Positions 43,857-53,773 of a stretch of DNA of 64,000 nt are shown here, piece after piece. Made by a program: the position numbers and the translations under genes. Source of the DNA: Bog-532 sp963732345 (GTDB taxonomy: Bacteria > Actinomycetota > Actinomycetes > Streptosporangiales > Streptosporangiaceae); contig CAVSZI010000014.1 in assembly GCA_963732345.1 (NCBI GenBank), forward strand, positions 1 through 64,000, read 5' to 3'. The notes under the pieces were generated by a model. That model did no database searches. It was not told where the DNA came from and saw nothing but the letters and a program-made list of their open reading frames with translations. Numbering within the stretch: position 1 is the first letter of the stretch; each line of letters begins with the position of its first letter.

Positions 43857-44300
43857 GTGGAAGAGATCGACCGCGCCATCGTCGCGCTCCTGTCCGGTGA
43901 CGGGCGCATGAGTTTCACCGAGCTGGCCAAGCGGACCGGGCTGTCGGTGTCGGCGGCGCACCAGCGCGTCCGCCGCCTGGAGCAGAGCGGGGTGATCAAG
44001 GGCTACGCGGCACTGTGCAGCGCTGATGAGATCGGTCTCCCGCTGACCGCGTTCATCTCGATCAAGCCCTTCGACGCGGCCGCTCCGGACGATGTGCCGC
44101 AGCGGCTGGAGCCGATCGCGGCGATCGAGGCGTGCCATAGCGTGGCCGGCGACGAGAACTACATCCTCAAGGTGCGGGTGGCTTCCCCGGCGGCGCTGGA
44201 GGATCTGCTGCAGGAGATCAGGGGAGTGGCGGGGGTATCCACGCGGACGACGATCGTGCTGAGCACCCCGTACGAGAACCGGCCGCCGGCCGTCCCCTGA
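43857..44300 (+). CDS. Lrp/AsnC-family regulator
   Basis: This 147-residue protein has an N-terminal HTH (EEIDRAIVALLSGDGRMSFT, GLSVSAAHQRVRRLEQSGVI) and a C-terminal RAM ligand-binding domain (DENYILKVRVASPAALEDLL). The start is GTG 43857. It would control amino-acid-related genes. Orientation and spacing do not tie it to a specific target. Confidence 0.9.
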   Translation: MEEIDRAIVALLSGDGRMSFTELAKRTGLSVSAAHQRVRRLEQSGVIKGYAALCSADEIGLPLTAFISIKPFDAAAPDDVPQRLEPIAAIEACHSVAGDENYILKVRVASPAALEDLLQEIRGVAGVSTRTTIVLSTPYENRPPAVP

Positions 44301-44315
44301 GGGCCGCGGGCACGG

Positions 44316-44887
44316 TCAGGACCGCTCGCCGCCCGCGTCCTTGTCCGCGTGGCGGGCCCGCAGCCCGTCCAGGGTGAGGGACAGCAGCCGGTCGGCCTGT
44401 TCCGGGGTCCGTTCGGTCGCGACCACGACCCCGTGCACCAGCATCATCACGTCTGGCGCGGTGAGATCGGTGCGCACGGCGCCGGCCTGCTGGGCGCGCT
44501 CCAGCAGCCGGGCGGCGGTGTCGCGAATGATCTGGCTGCACGCGCTGATGACGTCGGAGTCCCGGCCCCGCGCCGCGATCAGCGCGCCGGCCAGGCCCGC
44601 TTGGTGACCAGGTAGCTGGCCAGCACGCGCAGCCAGCTCGCGAACGCCTCCCCGGGTGACGGGGAACTGGCCAGTTCCTCACCCCGGGCGCAGACCGCGC
44701 TGACCTGCGTGCGGAAGACGGCCTCCTGCAGGTCGAGCCGGGTGGGGAAGTGCCGGTAGAGGGTGCCGATCCCGACCCCGGCGCGGCGGGCGATGTCCTC
44801 CAGCGGCGCGTCGGCGCCGTTTTCGGCGAAGGCCGCGGCCGCCGCGGCCAGCAGCCGCTCATGACTGCGCCGCGCGTCCGCCCGCAT
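44316..44887 (-). pseudogene. TetR-family repressor with a one-base deletion
   Basis: The HTH half is intact: ERLLAAAAAAFAENGADAPL, EDIARRAGVGIGTLYRHFPT. At about 44600 the frame reads TKRAWPAR and stops. Adding one G restores KRGLAGALIAARGRDSDVIS and a normal C-terminal domain (LLERAQQAGAVRTDLTAPDV, MMLVHGVVVATERTPEQADR) to a stop at 44316. It is divergent from the efflux gene at 45070 and is the expected repressor of it. The deletion may be real or a sequencing error in a GC run. Confidence 0.8.
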
Positions 44888-44958
44888 CGGCGGCGCCGCG
44901 GGCTGCTCGCGCTGGGGGTGTCAGTTCTGCTCATCGGCCTTGTCATCGGTTAATTCGG

Positions 44959-45004
44959 TTGCAAAACGGAGGGTGCCTCCGTATAGTAACCGGAGTAGCC
45001 TCCG
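44959..45004 (+). promoter_or_regulatory. Promoter with overlapping TetR operators for the MFS gene
   Basis: TTGCAA (44959-44964) and TATAGT (44982-44987) are separated by 17 bp, a good sigma-70-type promoter. The spacer is filled by ACGGAGG-GTG-CCTCCGT (44966-44982), a perfect dyad. A second, similar site (CGGAG-TAG-CCTCCG) lies at 44991-45004. Repressor bound there would block RNA polymerase. Confidence 0.7.
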
Positions 45005-45069
45005 TTTCTATTCCGAGTGTACCGCCTGGCCAGCGGAGCCTGGAGCGCGGAGTGAACTGATCACACAAC

Positions 45070-46606
45070 GTGGAGGCAAAGTTGTCTTCTTCCCCTGCTT
45101 TTGCGCCGGGCGCGCCGCCGGACCGGGGCACGCCGCGCCGCGGCTACGGCCACCGCGGAATCGCCCTGGTCATCTTGCTGTGCGCCCAGCTGATGGTCAT
45201 CCTGGACGCCACGGTGGTGAACATCGCGCTGCCGCAGATCCAGCACGGCCTGCACTTCAGTGCGACCAGCCTGTCCTGGGTGATGAACGGGTACACGCTG
45301 ACGTTCGGCGGGCTACTGCTGCTCGGCGGGCGCGCTGGTGACATCCTGGGCCGGCGCCGGATCTTCCTCGTCGGGATCAGCCTCTTCACGCTGGCCTCGC
45401 TGGCGGGTGGCCTGGCTGCCTCGGGCGCCCTGCTGCTGGCCGCGCGCGCGGCGCAGGGCGCCGGCGGGGCGCTGGCCTCGCCCGCGGTGCTGGCGCTGAT
45501 CGTGGGCAGCTTCTCCGAAGGCCGCGAGCGGACCCGCGCCCTGGCCATCTACACCGGTGTGATCACCGGCGGGGCGTCCCTCGGCCTGGTGCTCGGCGGC
45601 GTCATCACCGAGTGGCTGTCGTGGCGCTGGGTGCTGTTCATCAATGTGCCGATCGGCCTGGCCGCACTGGCCGCCGCGCCCAGGTTCGTGGCCGAGACGC
45701 CGCGCCAGCCGGGCCGCTTCGACGTGGCCGGCGCGCTCACCTCGACCCTCGGCATGGCGTCGCTGGTGTACCCGTTCATCCGGGCAGCCGCCAGCGGCTG
45801 GGGGGACCCGCTCGCGATCACCTCGTTCGCGGTCGCCGCGCTGCTGCTGGCCGCCTTCCTGCTCACCGAGAGCCGCGCCCGGCAGCCGATCACGCCGCTG
45901 CGCCTATTCACCGACGTCAGCCGGTCCGGGTCCTACGCCGCGCGACTGCTGCTGGTGGCCGGAATGTTCGGGATGTTCTACTTCCTGACCCAGTTCCTGC
46001 AGGACATTCTCGGCTTCAGCCCGCTGCGCGCCGGGATCGCCTTCCTGCCGATGACGATCATGCTGTTCGGGGTGTCGCGGGTGGTCCCCCGGCTCATGGC
46101 GCCCGCCCGGCCCAAGACGCTGATGATCGCGGGCATGGTGCCGGTCATCATCGGCATGGCCTGGCTGTCCCGCGTCTCGCCCGCCACCGGGTACTGGACC
46201 GGCATCATCGGCCCGATGGTGCTGCTCGGCGCGGGCATGGGGACAGTGTTCGTGCCGCTGACCACGGCCTCGCTGGCCGGTGTGCGCCCGGAGGACTCCG
46301 GTGCGGCCTCCAGCATGGTGAACGTCATGCAGCAGGTCGGCGGCGCGCTCGGGCTGGCCGTCCTGGTCGCGGTGTTCGGCACGTCCTTCCACGCCGCGGC
46401 CCGGCACCCGCTGGCGGGTGCGGCTCCGGCCGCGCAGGCGCGGCATGCCCTCGCGCACGGCATGTCCACCGCGTTCCTGCTGCCGCCATCTTCGACGCGG
46501 TGGCACTGCTGGTGATCGTCACGCTGATCCGCACGCGGGCGCCGATGGTGGCCCCGCCCAGCTGGCCGAGGCGGCCGAGGCGGAAGAAGAGGAGCTGGCC
46601 GCTTAA
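45070..46606 (+). CDS. MFS multidrug efflux transporter (DHA2), C-terminus frameshifted
   Basis: This 14-TM H+ antiporter of the EmrB/QacA type has VILDATVVNIALPQIQHGLH, motif A GGRAGDILGRRRIFLVG and motif C-like TGVITGGASLGLVLGGVITE. As read it ends abruptly (PPSSTRWHCW, 46515). Adding one base at about 46483 gives AAIFDAVALLVIVTLIRTRA, the last helix. A second one-base correction near 46555 gives an acidic tail (AQLAEAAEAEEEELAA) ending at 46606. It is controlled from the divergent TetR gene. Confidence 0.85.
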
Positions 46607-46839
46607 AGGAGGATGCGGAGGTCTCGTGCGGGACGGGCGCGGCGGGCAGGCCGGCCAACCAGAACGATGGCGATATGAACACATTTCGGTAAATTCGGGA
46701 TGTTTCGCCACGAGCCAGGCGCGGGCTGCGTGCTACTGTCGTGCCGCGCGTGTGGCCCGCAGGGGCGGCCATGAACGAGCGGCAGCCGGGAGGAGCGGGC
46801 AGACGCCCGGAGAGGCCTCCTCCAGGTGGCGGGCGAGGT

Positions 46840-46947
46840 CGTCCTGGTGGTCCCGCGGGTCGTCCTGGTGGTGGCCACGCGATGGCCGGCCTTCAGCATC
46901 GCGATGGCGATGTGCCGCCCTATCCCCGAGCCGGCCCCGGTGATCAC
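46840..46947 (-). pseudogene. Short-chain dehydrogenase N-terminal fragment
   Basis: The minus strand reads VVITGAGSGIGRHIAIAMLK then AGHRVA, a textbook SDR nucleotide-binding start (TGxxxGIG). It then dissolves into TTRTTRGTTRTT and non-coding sequence. About 220 residues are missing. It sits directly upstream of nothing coding and is a relic. Confidence 0.6.
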
Positions 46948-46986
46948 GACGCCGGCGCTGTCCCCGGCATCATCCGGTGCGGCCCA

Positions 46987-49900
46987 TCACGCGCTGACCG
47001 TCACGGGCACCGCCTCGCTGTAGCGGACCCGGCCGAAGTACATGACCTTGACCAGCGCCCACCACTGGGTGCCGGGCCGGACGGCGGCGGAGACCCGGAC
47101 CCGGAAGCTCAGGGTGACGCGGCCCCCCGGGCGGATCCGGAAACCCTCCGTCCACGGCCCGAGCGCTTCCCAGCTGCCGAACGGCGACACGAGCTGCGCC
47201 TCCCCGCGCATCTCCGAGGCCAGGCCGCTGGACAGCTCGACGGTGAGATCGGCGGAGCCGCCCGGCGCGAGCCGCGGCGCCGGGGTGAGCGTGGCCAGCC
47301 CGAGCTCGGCCTCCGTCGCCGCGGTGTTCGCCTCGATCAGCGGCAGCACGTCCCCCAGTGGCAGGTAGAGATCGGGATTTCCGGGACCGCCGGCCTGCAC
47401 CACGGCCGCGTCCTCGATCACCTGGCCCAGGTCGTCGGAGATCTGCGCCGCGACGATGTAGCGGCCGGCGGTTGTGCCGGGGCGCGCCCGGACGAGCACA
47501 TCCCAGTCCGCGTAGCCGCGGGCGGGCAGGTCGTAGGCGACCGCGCTGGCGGTCCCGGGCGCGCTGGCCTTTCCGGGGGCGCCGGCACCGAAGTCGGCGG
47601 ACAGCCCCGCGGGCACGAGCAGCCGGAGCGTACCGGCGGCCGGCTCGGGACCGCAGGCCACGGTCACCCGGAGCGCCGCGGCCGGCCGTCCCGGGCCGGC
47701 ACTGTCCAGGCTCAGGCCGCTCAGGTGCGGTGAGATGTGCACGGCCACCGGCAGGTTGCCGGCCGGGGCGGGACCCTTCCCGTGCAGCCAGTACCGTGCG
47801 TACACGGGCTGCGCGGGTTCCAGCAGGCCGGCCAGAGTGCCCTCCGGGACCGCGGTCTCCGTCAGCAGGTTCGTGCCCTGCGGCACCGGCGGTTCCGCAT
47901 CCAGGGCCGTGGCCGGCGGCACGACCGGCCGCACCACCGCGGTCACGGTGCCGAACGGCGGGAGGTCGACGATGACCTCCTCGTCCTGGACCGGCAACGG
48001 GCCCAGATCCCGCTCCTCGAGCAGGTCGGTGAGGTACGCCGACGCGATGCCGCCCCTCAGCTGGACCCGCGCCCGGGCGGGGCGCCCCTCGGTTTCGCGC
48101 AGCCGGATGGTCAGCCCGTCCGCGGCCGCGGGCAGCCCCGGCCGGCCCTGGGCCAGCGGGTTGCCGTGCGGTTTCAGGGCGCAGAGCAGCACCCCGGGCT
48201 GATCGACCGAGACCAGGCTGACCCCGGGCGCGAGCGCCGCGGCCGGGCCGCCGCCCTCGCAGGTGATCAGGTGGTGGTTGTATTCGGTCCCGGCCGCGCT
48301 GAACCCGGCGTCCCGCCAGTCGCCCTGCCCCGCCGCCAGCGCGTACTCGAACGTGTGGCTCCAGTGCTGCCACGCGAAGCTGCTGCCGTCCGGCGCGGCG
48401 CGCTTGTCGCCGTCGATCCACACCCCGGCCGGCCACGAGCTGCAGCACCGCATCAGCGACATGTGCAGCGTGCCGTCCGGGCTGACGGCGCAGCCCGGGG
48501 TGCCCCGGTTGAGCAGCGCGACGGACTGGCCGGCCAGCGGCGCGTCGCTGTCGGTCACCCGGTCCGCGATATCGGCGGCGGGCACCTCGACCACGGCGTC
48601 GGCCAGGTCCTCGGCGAGGCCGGCGATGGCCGCGGCCAGGGTGCCCGGCCCGCCCGGCGCGCCGCTCCCGGCCACGATCAGCACCGGCAGGTCCGCCTCA
48701 CCCCGCAGGTCCGCGCTGGGCACGAAGGTGCCGGCGCGGTCCCTGGCCGCGGGCAGCCACAGCCGTGCGGTGCCGCCGCCCTCGAGCCGCGCGCCGAGTT
48801 CCTTGGCGTAGGCGGAACCGGCCGCGCTGAGGGCCCCGGCGGTGAACGGGTTGTCCTCCGGGCCGCCGAGCGCGATCCGCACATCGGGCAGGTTGGAGTC
48901 CGCGTCGATCGAGCCGTACCGGGGGCCGTCGGCCCGCGAGCACGTGGCGGTGACGCCCGCCGCGGCCAGCGCCGCGATCAGGTCACGGATGGCGTCCCGG
49001 CTAGCGCGGTCGGCCTTCGGGCTGATCACTTCGGCGACGCCGATCGCCTGCGTCAGGCGCGTGCCGTCCGGGCCGGTGAGCGCGACCCGGGCGGTGGAGC
49101 CCACGCCGAACCAGTCGTGCGCCGGGTTGTCCAGCGTGAACCAGTGCTCGGCGGTGTCGACGTCGGGATGGCCGAACGGGCGCCCGATGACGGCCGTGGC
49201 CGTCTGGTACACCGGCAGGCCGCCGGGGACGTCAGCGGGAAAACGGACCCGCAGCAGCCGGTCCTGCCCAATGTCGCCGTCCACGTGGGTACGGAACTCC
49301 ACCCGCTGCTCGCCGTCCCAGAGCAGGGTCTCCTGGGTGACCGTCAGTCCGCCCAGGCCGAATTCGGCGACCAGGCGCGAGCCGACGGGGCAGCGTTCGG
49401 CCCGGACCCGCGCGGGGGCGTCCGCCGATCCCCGGCCCGGTCCCTTCGGGGACAGATGCCAGGGGCCCTCGCCCCAGTGCGGGTGGGCCGGGTATTCCTC
49501 CGCCAGGGCCATTTCGTTGCCGGGGCCCCGCAGCACGTTCTTCCCGGTGCGCCGGTCGGTGATGGCGTCGAGCGTCCCGCCGCGGGCGGGGTCGGCCGTC
49601 ACCCGGTACGTCTCGTTCTCGATCGTCGTGCCGGGCGTTCCCGCCCATCCGGACAGCGCCCATCCGGACAGCGCCTGCCCGGCGGCCGCCGCGACCGGCT
49701 CCGCAAGTACGCGGGCCGGTACCGGGGCCGGTACGGGGGCCGGTTCCGCCGACGCCCAGTAGGCGCGGTAGCCGACGGCCGGCACCTCCGTGGCGCGGAA
49801 GGTCAGGGTCGCCTCGGCCAGTGAGTGATCGGGGTGCCGCCGGATACCCTCGGCCAGTGCGGGAAGCTCCGCACCGTCGTGATCTCGCACCGCGATCCGT

Positions 49901-51636
49901 TCGGTACCGGGTTCGTCGATCGTCAGCGTGAACCGGGCCATGGCGGACCGCGGCCGGGCCAGGGTGTTGAAGACGCACAGCGTCGTTTCCCAGCCGGGCG
50001 CGGTCGCCGCACCGACCGCGCCGGGCGCGCCCGCGAGGTGCCGGGCGGCCGCGGCGCGGGCCACGTCGCCGCGTTCCCAGGCCTCCCGCCAGCCGGCCAG
50101 CAGATCGAGATAGACCTGGTCGCCCTCGGTGCCGGTGATCGCGTCGTGATGGGCGCCGTAGGCAATCTGGCGCCACGCCTTGTCGATCGACTCGGCCGGG
50201 TACGGCGCGCCGGCCAGCCAGGCGAGCGTGGCCAGCCGCTCGCCGTCCAGGCAGGCGACTTCGGCCGCGCGCTGCGCCTGCTTGGTGTCGATATAGGAGA
50301 CGTCCTTGCCGGTGTAGAGCGGGTTCATGTCCCGGCTCTGCGGCGTGATCCACGCCCCGGTGCCCGCGGCGTCGGACCGGACGGCCTCGAAGAAATCGGC
50401 CGGCACGGCGGTCACGAACTTCGGCCAGACGTAACGGGCGTTCCAGTCGCGGTGGATCTCGGTCACCCAGCGCGGCGGTATCACGTGGTCGGCGCCGACC
50501 GGCAGCAGCACGTTGCGCGTCGCGGCGACCTCGGCCAGCGACCGGAACTGGCCGTACGCCTCGGTTTCCGCCGCCGCCAGGTCCGGCAGCCGCTGCATCG
50601 GCCAGCCGGCGCTATAGTGGTTGGCCATGTAGGAGGTGAGCAGGCCGCGGCCGTCCGGTGACATCCACTCGAACTCGCTGGCGAACTGCATCCGCCGGTT
50701 ACCGCCCTCGGTGCCCGACGGGCCCCACTGGTGGAACGGTCCCCGCGCCCACGAGGACGACGTCAGCCCGGCCGCCGCCATCAGCCCCGGGTACCCGGGG
50801 TCGTGCCCGAACACGTCCAGCATCCACGCGGTCCGCGGGTCGCCGCCGAGGACGTCGCGCTGGAAGCCCATCCCGAGAACGGCATTGCGGATCGTCGCCT
50901 CAGCGCCGGTGAGGTTGGTGTTCGGTTCGTTGTAGTTGCCGCCCACGATCTCGACCCGGCCGTCGGCGATGAAGCACCGCAGGTCCGCCCGGTCCTCGGG
51001 GTAGGCGTCGAAATGCGGCTTGAGGTAGTCGATCTCGGCCAGCACGAACTTGTAGTCGGGGTCCTCCCGGGCCCTGTCCAGGTGCAGGCGGACCAGCTCG
51101 AACGCCGTCCGGACGTCGGGGAGCTGGCCGTCGGCGTCGGGCAGCAGCAGCCGCGACTCGGTGAACTGGCCCTGGGTGCCCCACCAGACCGGGTCGTAGT
51201 GGAAGTGGCTGACCATCCACATGGTCCAGCCCGGCTCGGCCGCGGTCACCTTGGCCTCCAGGCGGGCCTGAGCGTCCCCGGTGCCGGTGGCTGCGCGCCG
51301 GGCGCCGGCCCGGGGGGCGGCGCCGGCCCTACGGGCAGCGCCTGCGGCCACGGCGACCGCCGTGACCGAACGCAGGCTCCCGGCCTGGTACGGGGCGGCG
51401 AACTCCACCGGGACCTCGGCCGTCAGCGTGCCGCCCGGCTCCAGGCCGGTGACGCGGGCCGGCGCTGGGGTGGTCACACCGGGGCCGTCTACGCGTATCT
51501 CGACCGGAGTGCCCGGGTCGGTAATCAGGCCCAGGCCCTCGTTGACCAGGGTGACCTGGATGATCTGGAGCGGACGCTGGGCCGAGCCGGTGAACAAATC
51601 GGTGGACGCTACCGCAGTAATCCGCATAACACCCAT
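46987..51636 (-). CDS. Glycoside hydrolase family 38 (alpha-mannosidase-like), 1549 residues
   Basis: This is a large retaining alpha-mannosidase-type enzyme. An N-terminal beta-sandwich (1-95, PLQIIQVTLVNEGLGLITDP) precedes the GH38 barrel. The HxD zinc motif lies in MVSHFHYDPVWW (H146, D148), and the nucleophile candidate D274 is in TAWMLDVFGHDPGYPG. The middle helical and C-terminal beta domains follow, then a second sandwich domain at about 1440-1549. No signal peptide is seen, so the enzyme is probably cytoplasmic. It is longer than typical bacterial GH38 enzymes (about 850-1050) because of the added sandwich domains. No transporter is adjacent. Confidence 0.9.
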   Translation of the reverse strand: MGVMRITAVASTDLFTGSAQRPLQIIQVTLVNEGLGLITDPGTPVEIRVDGPGVTTPAPARVTGLEPGGTLTAEVPVEFAAPYQAGSLRSVTAVAVAAGAARRAGAAPRAGARRAATGTGDAQARLEAKVTAAEPGWTMWMVSHFHYDPVWWGTQGQFTESRLLLPDADGQLPDVRTAFELVRLHLDRAREDPDYKFVLAEIDYLKPHFDAYPEDRADLRCFIADGRVEIVGGNYNEPNTNLTGAEATIRNAVLGMGFQRDVLGGDPRTAWMLDVFGHDPGYPGLMAAAGLTSSSWARGPFHQWGPSGTEGGNRRMQFASEFEWMSPDGRGLLTSYMANHYSAGWPMQRLPDLAAAETEAYGQFRSLAEVAATRNVLLPVGADHVIPPRWVTEIHRDWNARYVWPKFVTAVPADFFEAVRSDAAGTGAWITPQSRDMNPLYTGKDVSYIDTKQAQRAAEVACLDGERLATLAWLAGAPYPAESIDKAWRQIAYGAHHDAITGTEGDQVYLDLLAGWREAWERGDVARAAAARHLAGAPGAVGAATAPGWETTLCVFNTLARPRSAMARFTLTIDEPGTERIAVRDHDGAELPALAEGIRRHPDHSLAEATLTFRATEVPAVGYRAYWASAEPAPVPAPVPARVLAEPVAAAAGQALSGWALSGWAGTPGTTIENETYRVTADPARGGTLDAITDRRTGKNVLRGPGNEMALAEEYPAHPHWGEGPWHLSPKGPGRGSADAPARVRAERCPVGSRLVAEFGLGGLTVTQETLLWDGEQRVEFRTHVDGDIGQDRLLRVRFPADVPGGLPVYQTATAVIGRPFGHPDVDTAEHWFTLDNPAHDWFGVGSTARVALTGPDGTRLTQAIGVAEVISPKADRASRDAIRDLIAALAAAGVTATCSRADGPRYGSIDADSNLPDVRIALGGPEDNPFTAGALSAAGSAYAKELGARLEGGGTARLWLPAARDRAGTFVPSADLRGEADLPVLIVAGSGAPGGPGTLAAAIAGLAEDLADAVVEVPAADIADRVTDSDAPLAGQSVALLNRGTPGCAVSPDGTLHMSLMRCCSSWPAGVWIDGDKRAAPDGSSFAWQHWSHTFEYALAAGQGDWRDAGFSAAGTEYNHHLITCEGGGPAAALAPGVSLVSVDQPGVLLCALKPHGNPLAQGRPGLPAAADGLTIRLRETEGRPARARVQLRGGIASAYLTDLLEERDLGPLPVQDEEVIVDLPPFGTVTAVVRPVVPPATALDAEPPVPQGTNLLTETAVPEGTLAGLLEPAQPVYARYWLHGKGPAPAGNLPVAVHISPHLSGLSLDSAGPGRPAAALRVTVACGPEPAAGTLRLLVPAGLSADFGAGAPGKASAPGTASAVAYDLPARGYADWDVLVRARPGTTAGRYIVAAQISDDLGQVIEDAAVVQAGGPGNPDLYLPLGDVLPLIEANTAATEAELGLATLTPAPRLAPGGSADLTVELSSGLASEMRGEAQLVSPFGSWEALGPWTEGFRIRPGGRVTLSFRVRVSAAVRPGTQWWALVKVMYFGRVRYSEAVPVTVSA

Positions 51637-51726
51637 CGTCGCATGGGCTCAGGCCAGCCCAGGTCCCTTCGGGCCGGGAAGGCCCGGCCCACCCGGCCGA
51701 TCCGGTCCGCTGGTAGCCTCCGCAGC

Positions 51727-52629
51727 ATGCCGCCGGCCTGGATCGGACTGACGCTCGCGTTTGCCTCGGCGGTGGTCACCAACACGGCCTACTCGCTGGA
51801 GCACGACGCGGCGGCGGCGCTGCCACCCCTCTCGCCGCGCCGCCCGTTCAGGTCGGTGCAGTGGCTGCTCGGCGACCGGCACTGGCTCACCGCGTTCGGG
51901 GCCGAGACCGCGGGCTGGCTCATGTATGTGGCGGCCCTGCGGCTCGCACCGCTCGCGCTGGTGCAGGCGGTGACGGCGTCCGGGGTCGCCGTCCTGGCGT
52001 TCAGGACGGCGCGCGGACACCCCTCCCGGCTAGCGCTGCACGAGCAGGTCGCGGTCGTCCTGGCGGTGGCCGGGCTGGCGCTACTTGCCCTCTCGCTCGT
52101 CGGGACGACGGCATCCGACCAGCGTCCGGGGGTCGTCGGCATCGTTATCTGGCTTGCGGCGTGCGGCGGCGGCGCGGCGCTGTTCATCGCCATACCGACG
52201 CACTTCGCGCGCGCCGCATCGCTCGGCCTGGCGGCGGGCCTGCTGCTCGCCGTCGGCGACATCTCCGCGAAGCTCATCGGCTACGGCGGGCTGTGGCTGG
52301 TTGCGCTGGTCACGCTCATCGTCGGTTATGGCATCGGGACGAGCGTGCTGCAGTCGGCATACCAGCGGGGCGACGTCCTGACGGCCGCCGGCACGGCGAC
52401 GATGGTGACGAACGCCATTCCGATCGCGGCCGGGTTCGTGCTGTTCGGCGAGACGCTGCCGCATGGAATGCGCGCCGTCTTGCAGGTCGCGGCGTTCGCT
52501 TGCCTCGTGGTGAGCGCTGTCGCCCTCGGTCGGCAGGAGGCGCCCCCGCCTGGAGACCAGGCGCCCCCGCCTGGAGACCAGGCGCCCCCGCCTGGAGACC
52601 AGGCGCCCCGCGCCGGGCCTGCTGGATGA
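51727..52629 (+). CDS. DMT-type (EamA-like) membrane permease
   Basis: This protein of about 300 residues has nine to ten hydrophobic helices (WIGLTLAFASAVVTNTAYSL; GMRAVLQVAAFACLVVSAVA). The layout resembles drug/metabolite transporters. The C-terminal tail consists of about four PPPGDQA repeats (52545-52610). Substrate is unknown. It is divergent from the GH38 gene, whose start is 90 bp away, so they may share a promoter region. Confidence 0.75.
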   Translation: MPPAWIGLTLAFASAVVTNTAYSLEHDAAAALPPLSPRRPFRSVQWLLGDRHWLTAFGAETAGWLMYVAALRLAPLALVQAVTASGVAVLAFRTARGHPSRLALHEQVAVVLAVAGLALLALSLVGTTASDQRPGVVGIVIWLAACGGGAALFIAIPTHFARAASLGLAAGLLLAVGDISAKLIGYGGLWLVALVTLIVGYGIGTSVLQSAYQRGDVLTAAGTATMVTNAIPIAAGFVLFGETLPHGMRAVLQVAAFACLVVSAVALGRQEAPPPGDQAPPPGDQAPPPGDQAPRAGPAG

Positions 52630-52632
52630 TCA

Positions 52633-52833
52633 TCATCTCCGGCGGCCGGCCAGGCTGAGCCGCCCGCTGAGCCGCCCGCTGGCCCGGGTGCCCGTCAGCG
52701 CGACCAGGGCGCCCAGCACCGCCACGCCGGTGATCAGCGCGAGCGCGGGCCGGTAGGCGCCCAGGGCGGCCTGGGCCGTCGTCACCCGGCTGGCCCCGCC
52801 CGCGTCAACGACCGGCGTCACGATCGCGAGCAC
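52633..52833 (-). pseudogene. MFS transporter C-terminal fragment
   Basis: AQAALGAYRPALALITGVAV and LGALVALTG followed by a basic tail are the usual last helix and end of drug-resistance MFS proteins. The remaining 400 or so residues are absent, and a MarR-type promoter region follows immediately. It is probably what is left of the MarR-controlled pump. Confidence 0.55.
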
Positions 52834-52844
52834 GAGCGACTATA

Positions 52845-52858
52845 TGCATGCGCATGCA
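52845..52858. promoter_or_regulatory. Candidate MarR operator (perfect 14-bp palindrome)
   Basis: TGCATGCGCATGCA lies between the MFS relic and the MarR gene in an AT-rich island. A related half-site (TTGCATAT) occurs about 40 bp downstream, close to the MarR start. The position is typical for MarR autoregulation of a divergent pump. Confidence 0.5.
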
Positions 52859-52918
52859 CTAGATTCAAGCGCAATTAATGTACTTGCATATTTAGATAGG
52901 GGGCACTATCATGCGCTC

Positions 52919-53773
52919 GTGAACGTGACGCAGTCCGAGCCGCCGGCCGATGAGGTGGTCTGTGTGTGGCGCGCCATCGCCGCCAGCCACGCCGCCGTGT
53001 GCTCGGCGCTGGAACGCGAGCTCGGCGAGCGGCACGGCCTCGGCGTGAGCGACTTCGAGGTGCTGGAACGCCTCGCGGAGAGCGCGGACCACAAATTCCG
53101 GGCCCAGGAGCTGGCGGATGCGGTGCATCTCAGCCAGAGTGCCCTGTCCCGGCTGATCAGCCGCCTGGAGAAGAGCGGGCTGGTCGAGCGGTGCCTATGC
53201 GACATGGACCGGCGGGGCATCTACGTCATGCTGACCGAGGCGGGGCGGCAGCGCCATGCCGAGGCGGCACCCACTCACCGGGACGTGCTGGCCGGCCTGC
53301 TCTCCGGCCCGATCCTGGCTCAGCTCCGCCGCCCGGCCGCGATGCCCCACCGGCCGGCCACTCTGCGGGACGTCGCCGCCGCGGCGCGGGTGCACCCGGC
53401 GACCGCCTCCCGCGCGCTCAACCCCGAGACCCGGATCCTGGTCAGCGAGGAGACCGCCCGCCGGGTCGGAGAAGCCGCGGCCGTGCTCGGCTACCGGCCC
53501 AATCCGGTGGCGCGGAGCCTGAGGACCCGGCGGTCGCACACGGTCGGCGTCCTCATCCCCGATCTGAATAACCCGCTCTTCCCGCCCATCGTGCGCGGGC
53601 TGGAAGACCGCCTCGGGGCCGCGGGCTACGTCGCGCTGCTCGGCAATACCGACGGGGACAGCGGCAAAGAGCAGATGCTCTCGAGCAGATCGGGCCCGTC
53701 AAGTGATGGGTGTGTGGAGGGACACAACCCGGTCCTGGCCGGTGCCGCCCGGGCGGAGCTGCCGTCCTCATGA
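52919..53773 (+). CDS. MarR regulator fused in frame to a LacI N-terminus
   Basis: The first 141 residues from GTG 52919 are a MarR winged-HTH protein (DFEVLERLAESADHKFRAQE, LSQSALSRLISRLEKSGLVE, wing with DMDRRGIYVMLTEAG). The frame runs without a stop into a LacI-type HTH (TLRDVAAAARVHPATASRAL) and the start of its effector domain. It then goes out of frame near 53680. The MarR part is nearly full length and may function. The fusion is probably the product of a deletion that removed the MarR stop. Confidence 0.7.
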   Translation: MNVTQSEPPADEVVCVWRAIAASHAAVCSALERELGERHGLGVSDFEVLERLAESADHKFRAQELADAVHLSQSALSRLISRLEKSGLVERCLCDMDRRGIYVMLTEAGRQRHAEAAPTHRDVLAGLLSGPILAQLRRPAAMPHRPATLRDVAAAARVHPATASRALNPETRILVSEETARRVGEAAAVLGYRPNPVARSLRTRRSHTVGVLIPDLNNPLFPPIVRGLEDRLGAAGYVALLGNTDGDSGKEQMLSSRSGPSSDGCVEGHNPVLAGAARAELPSS

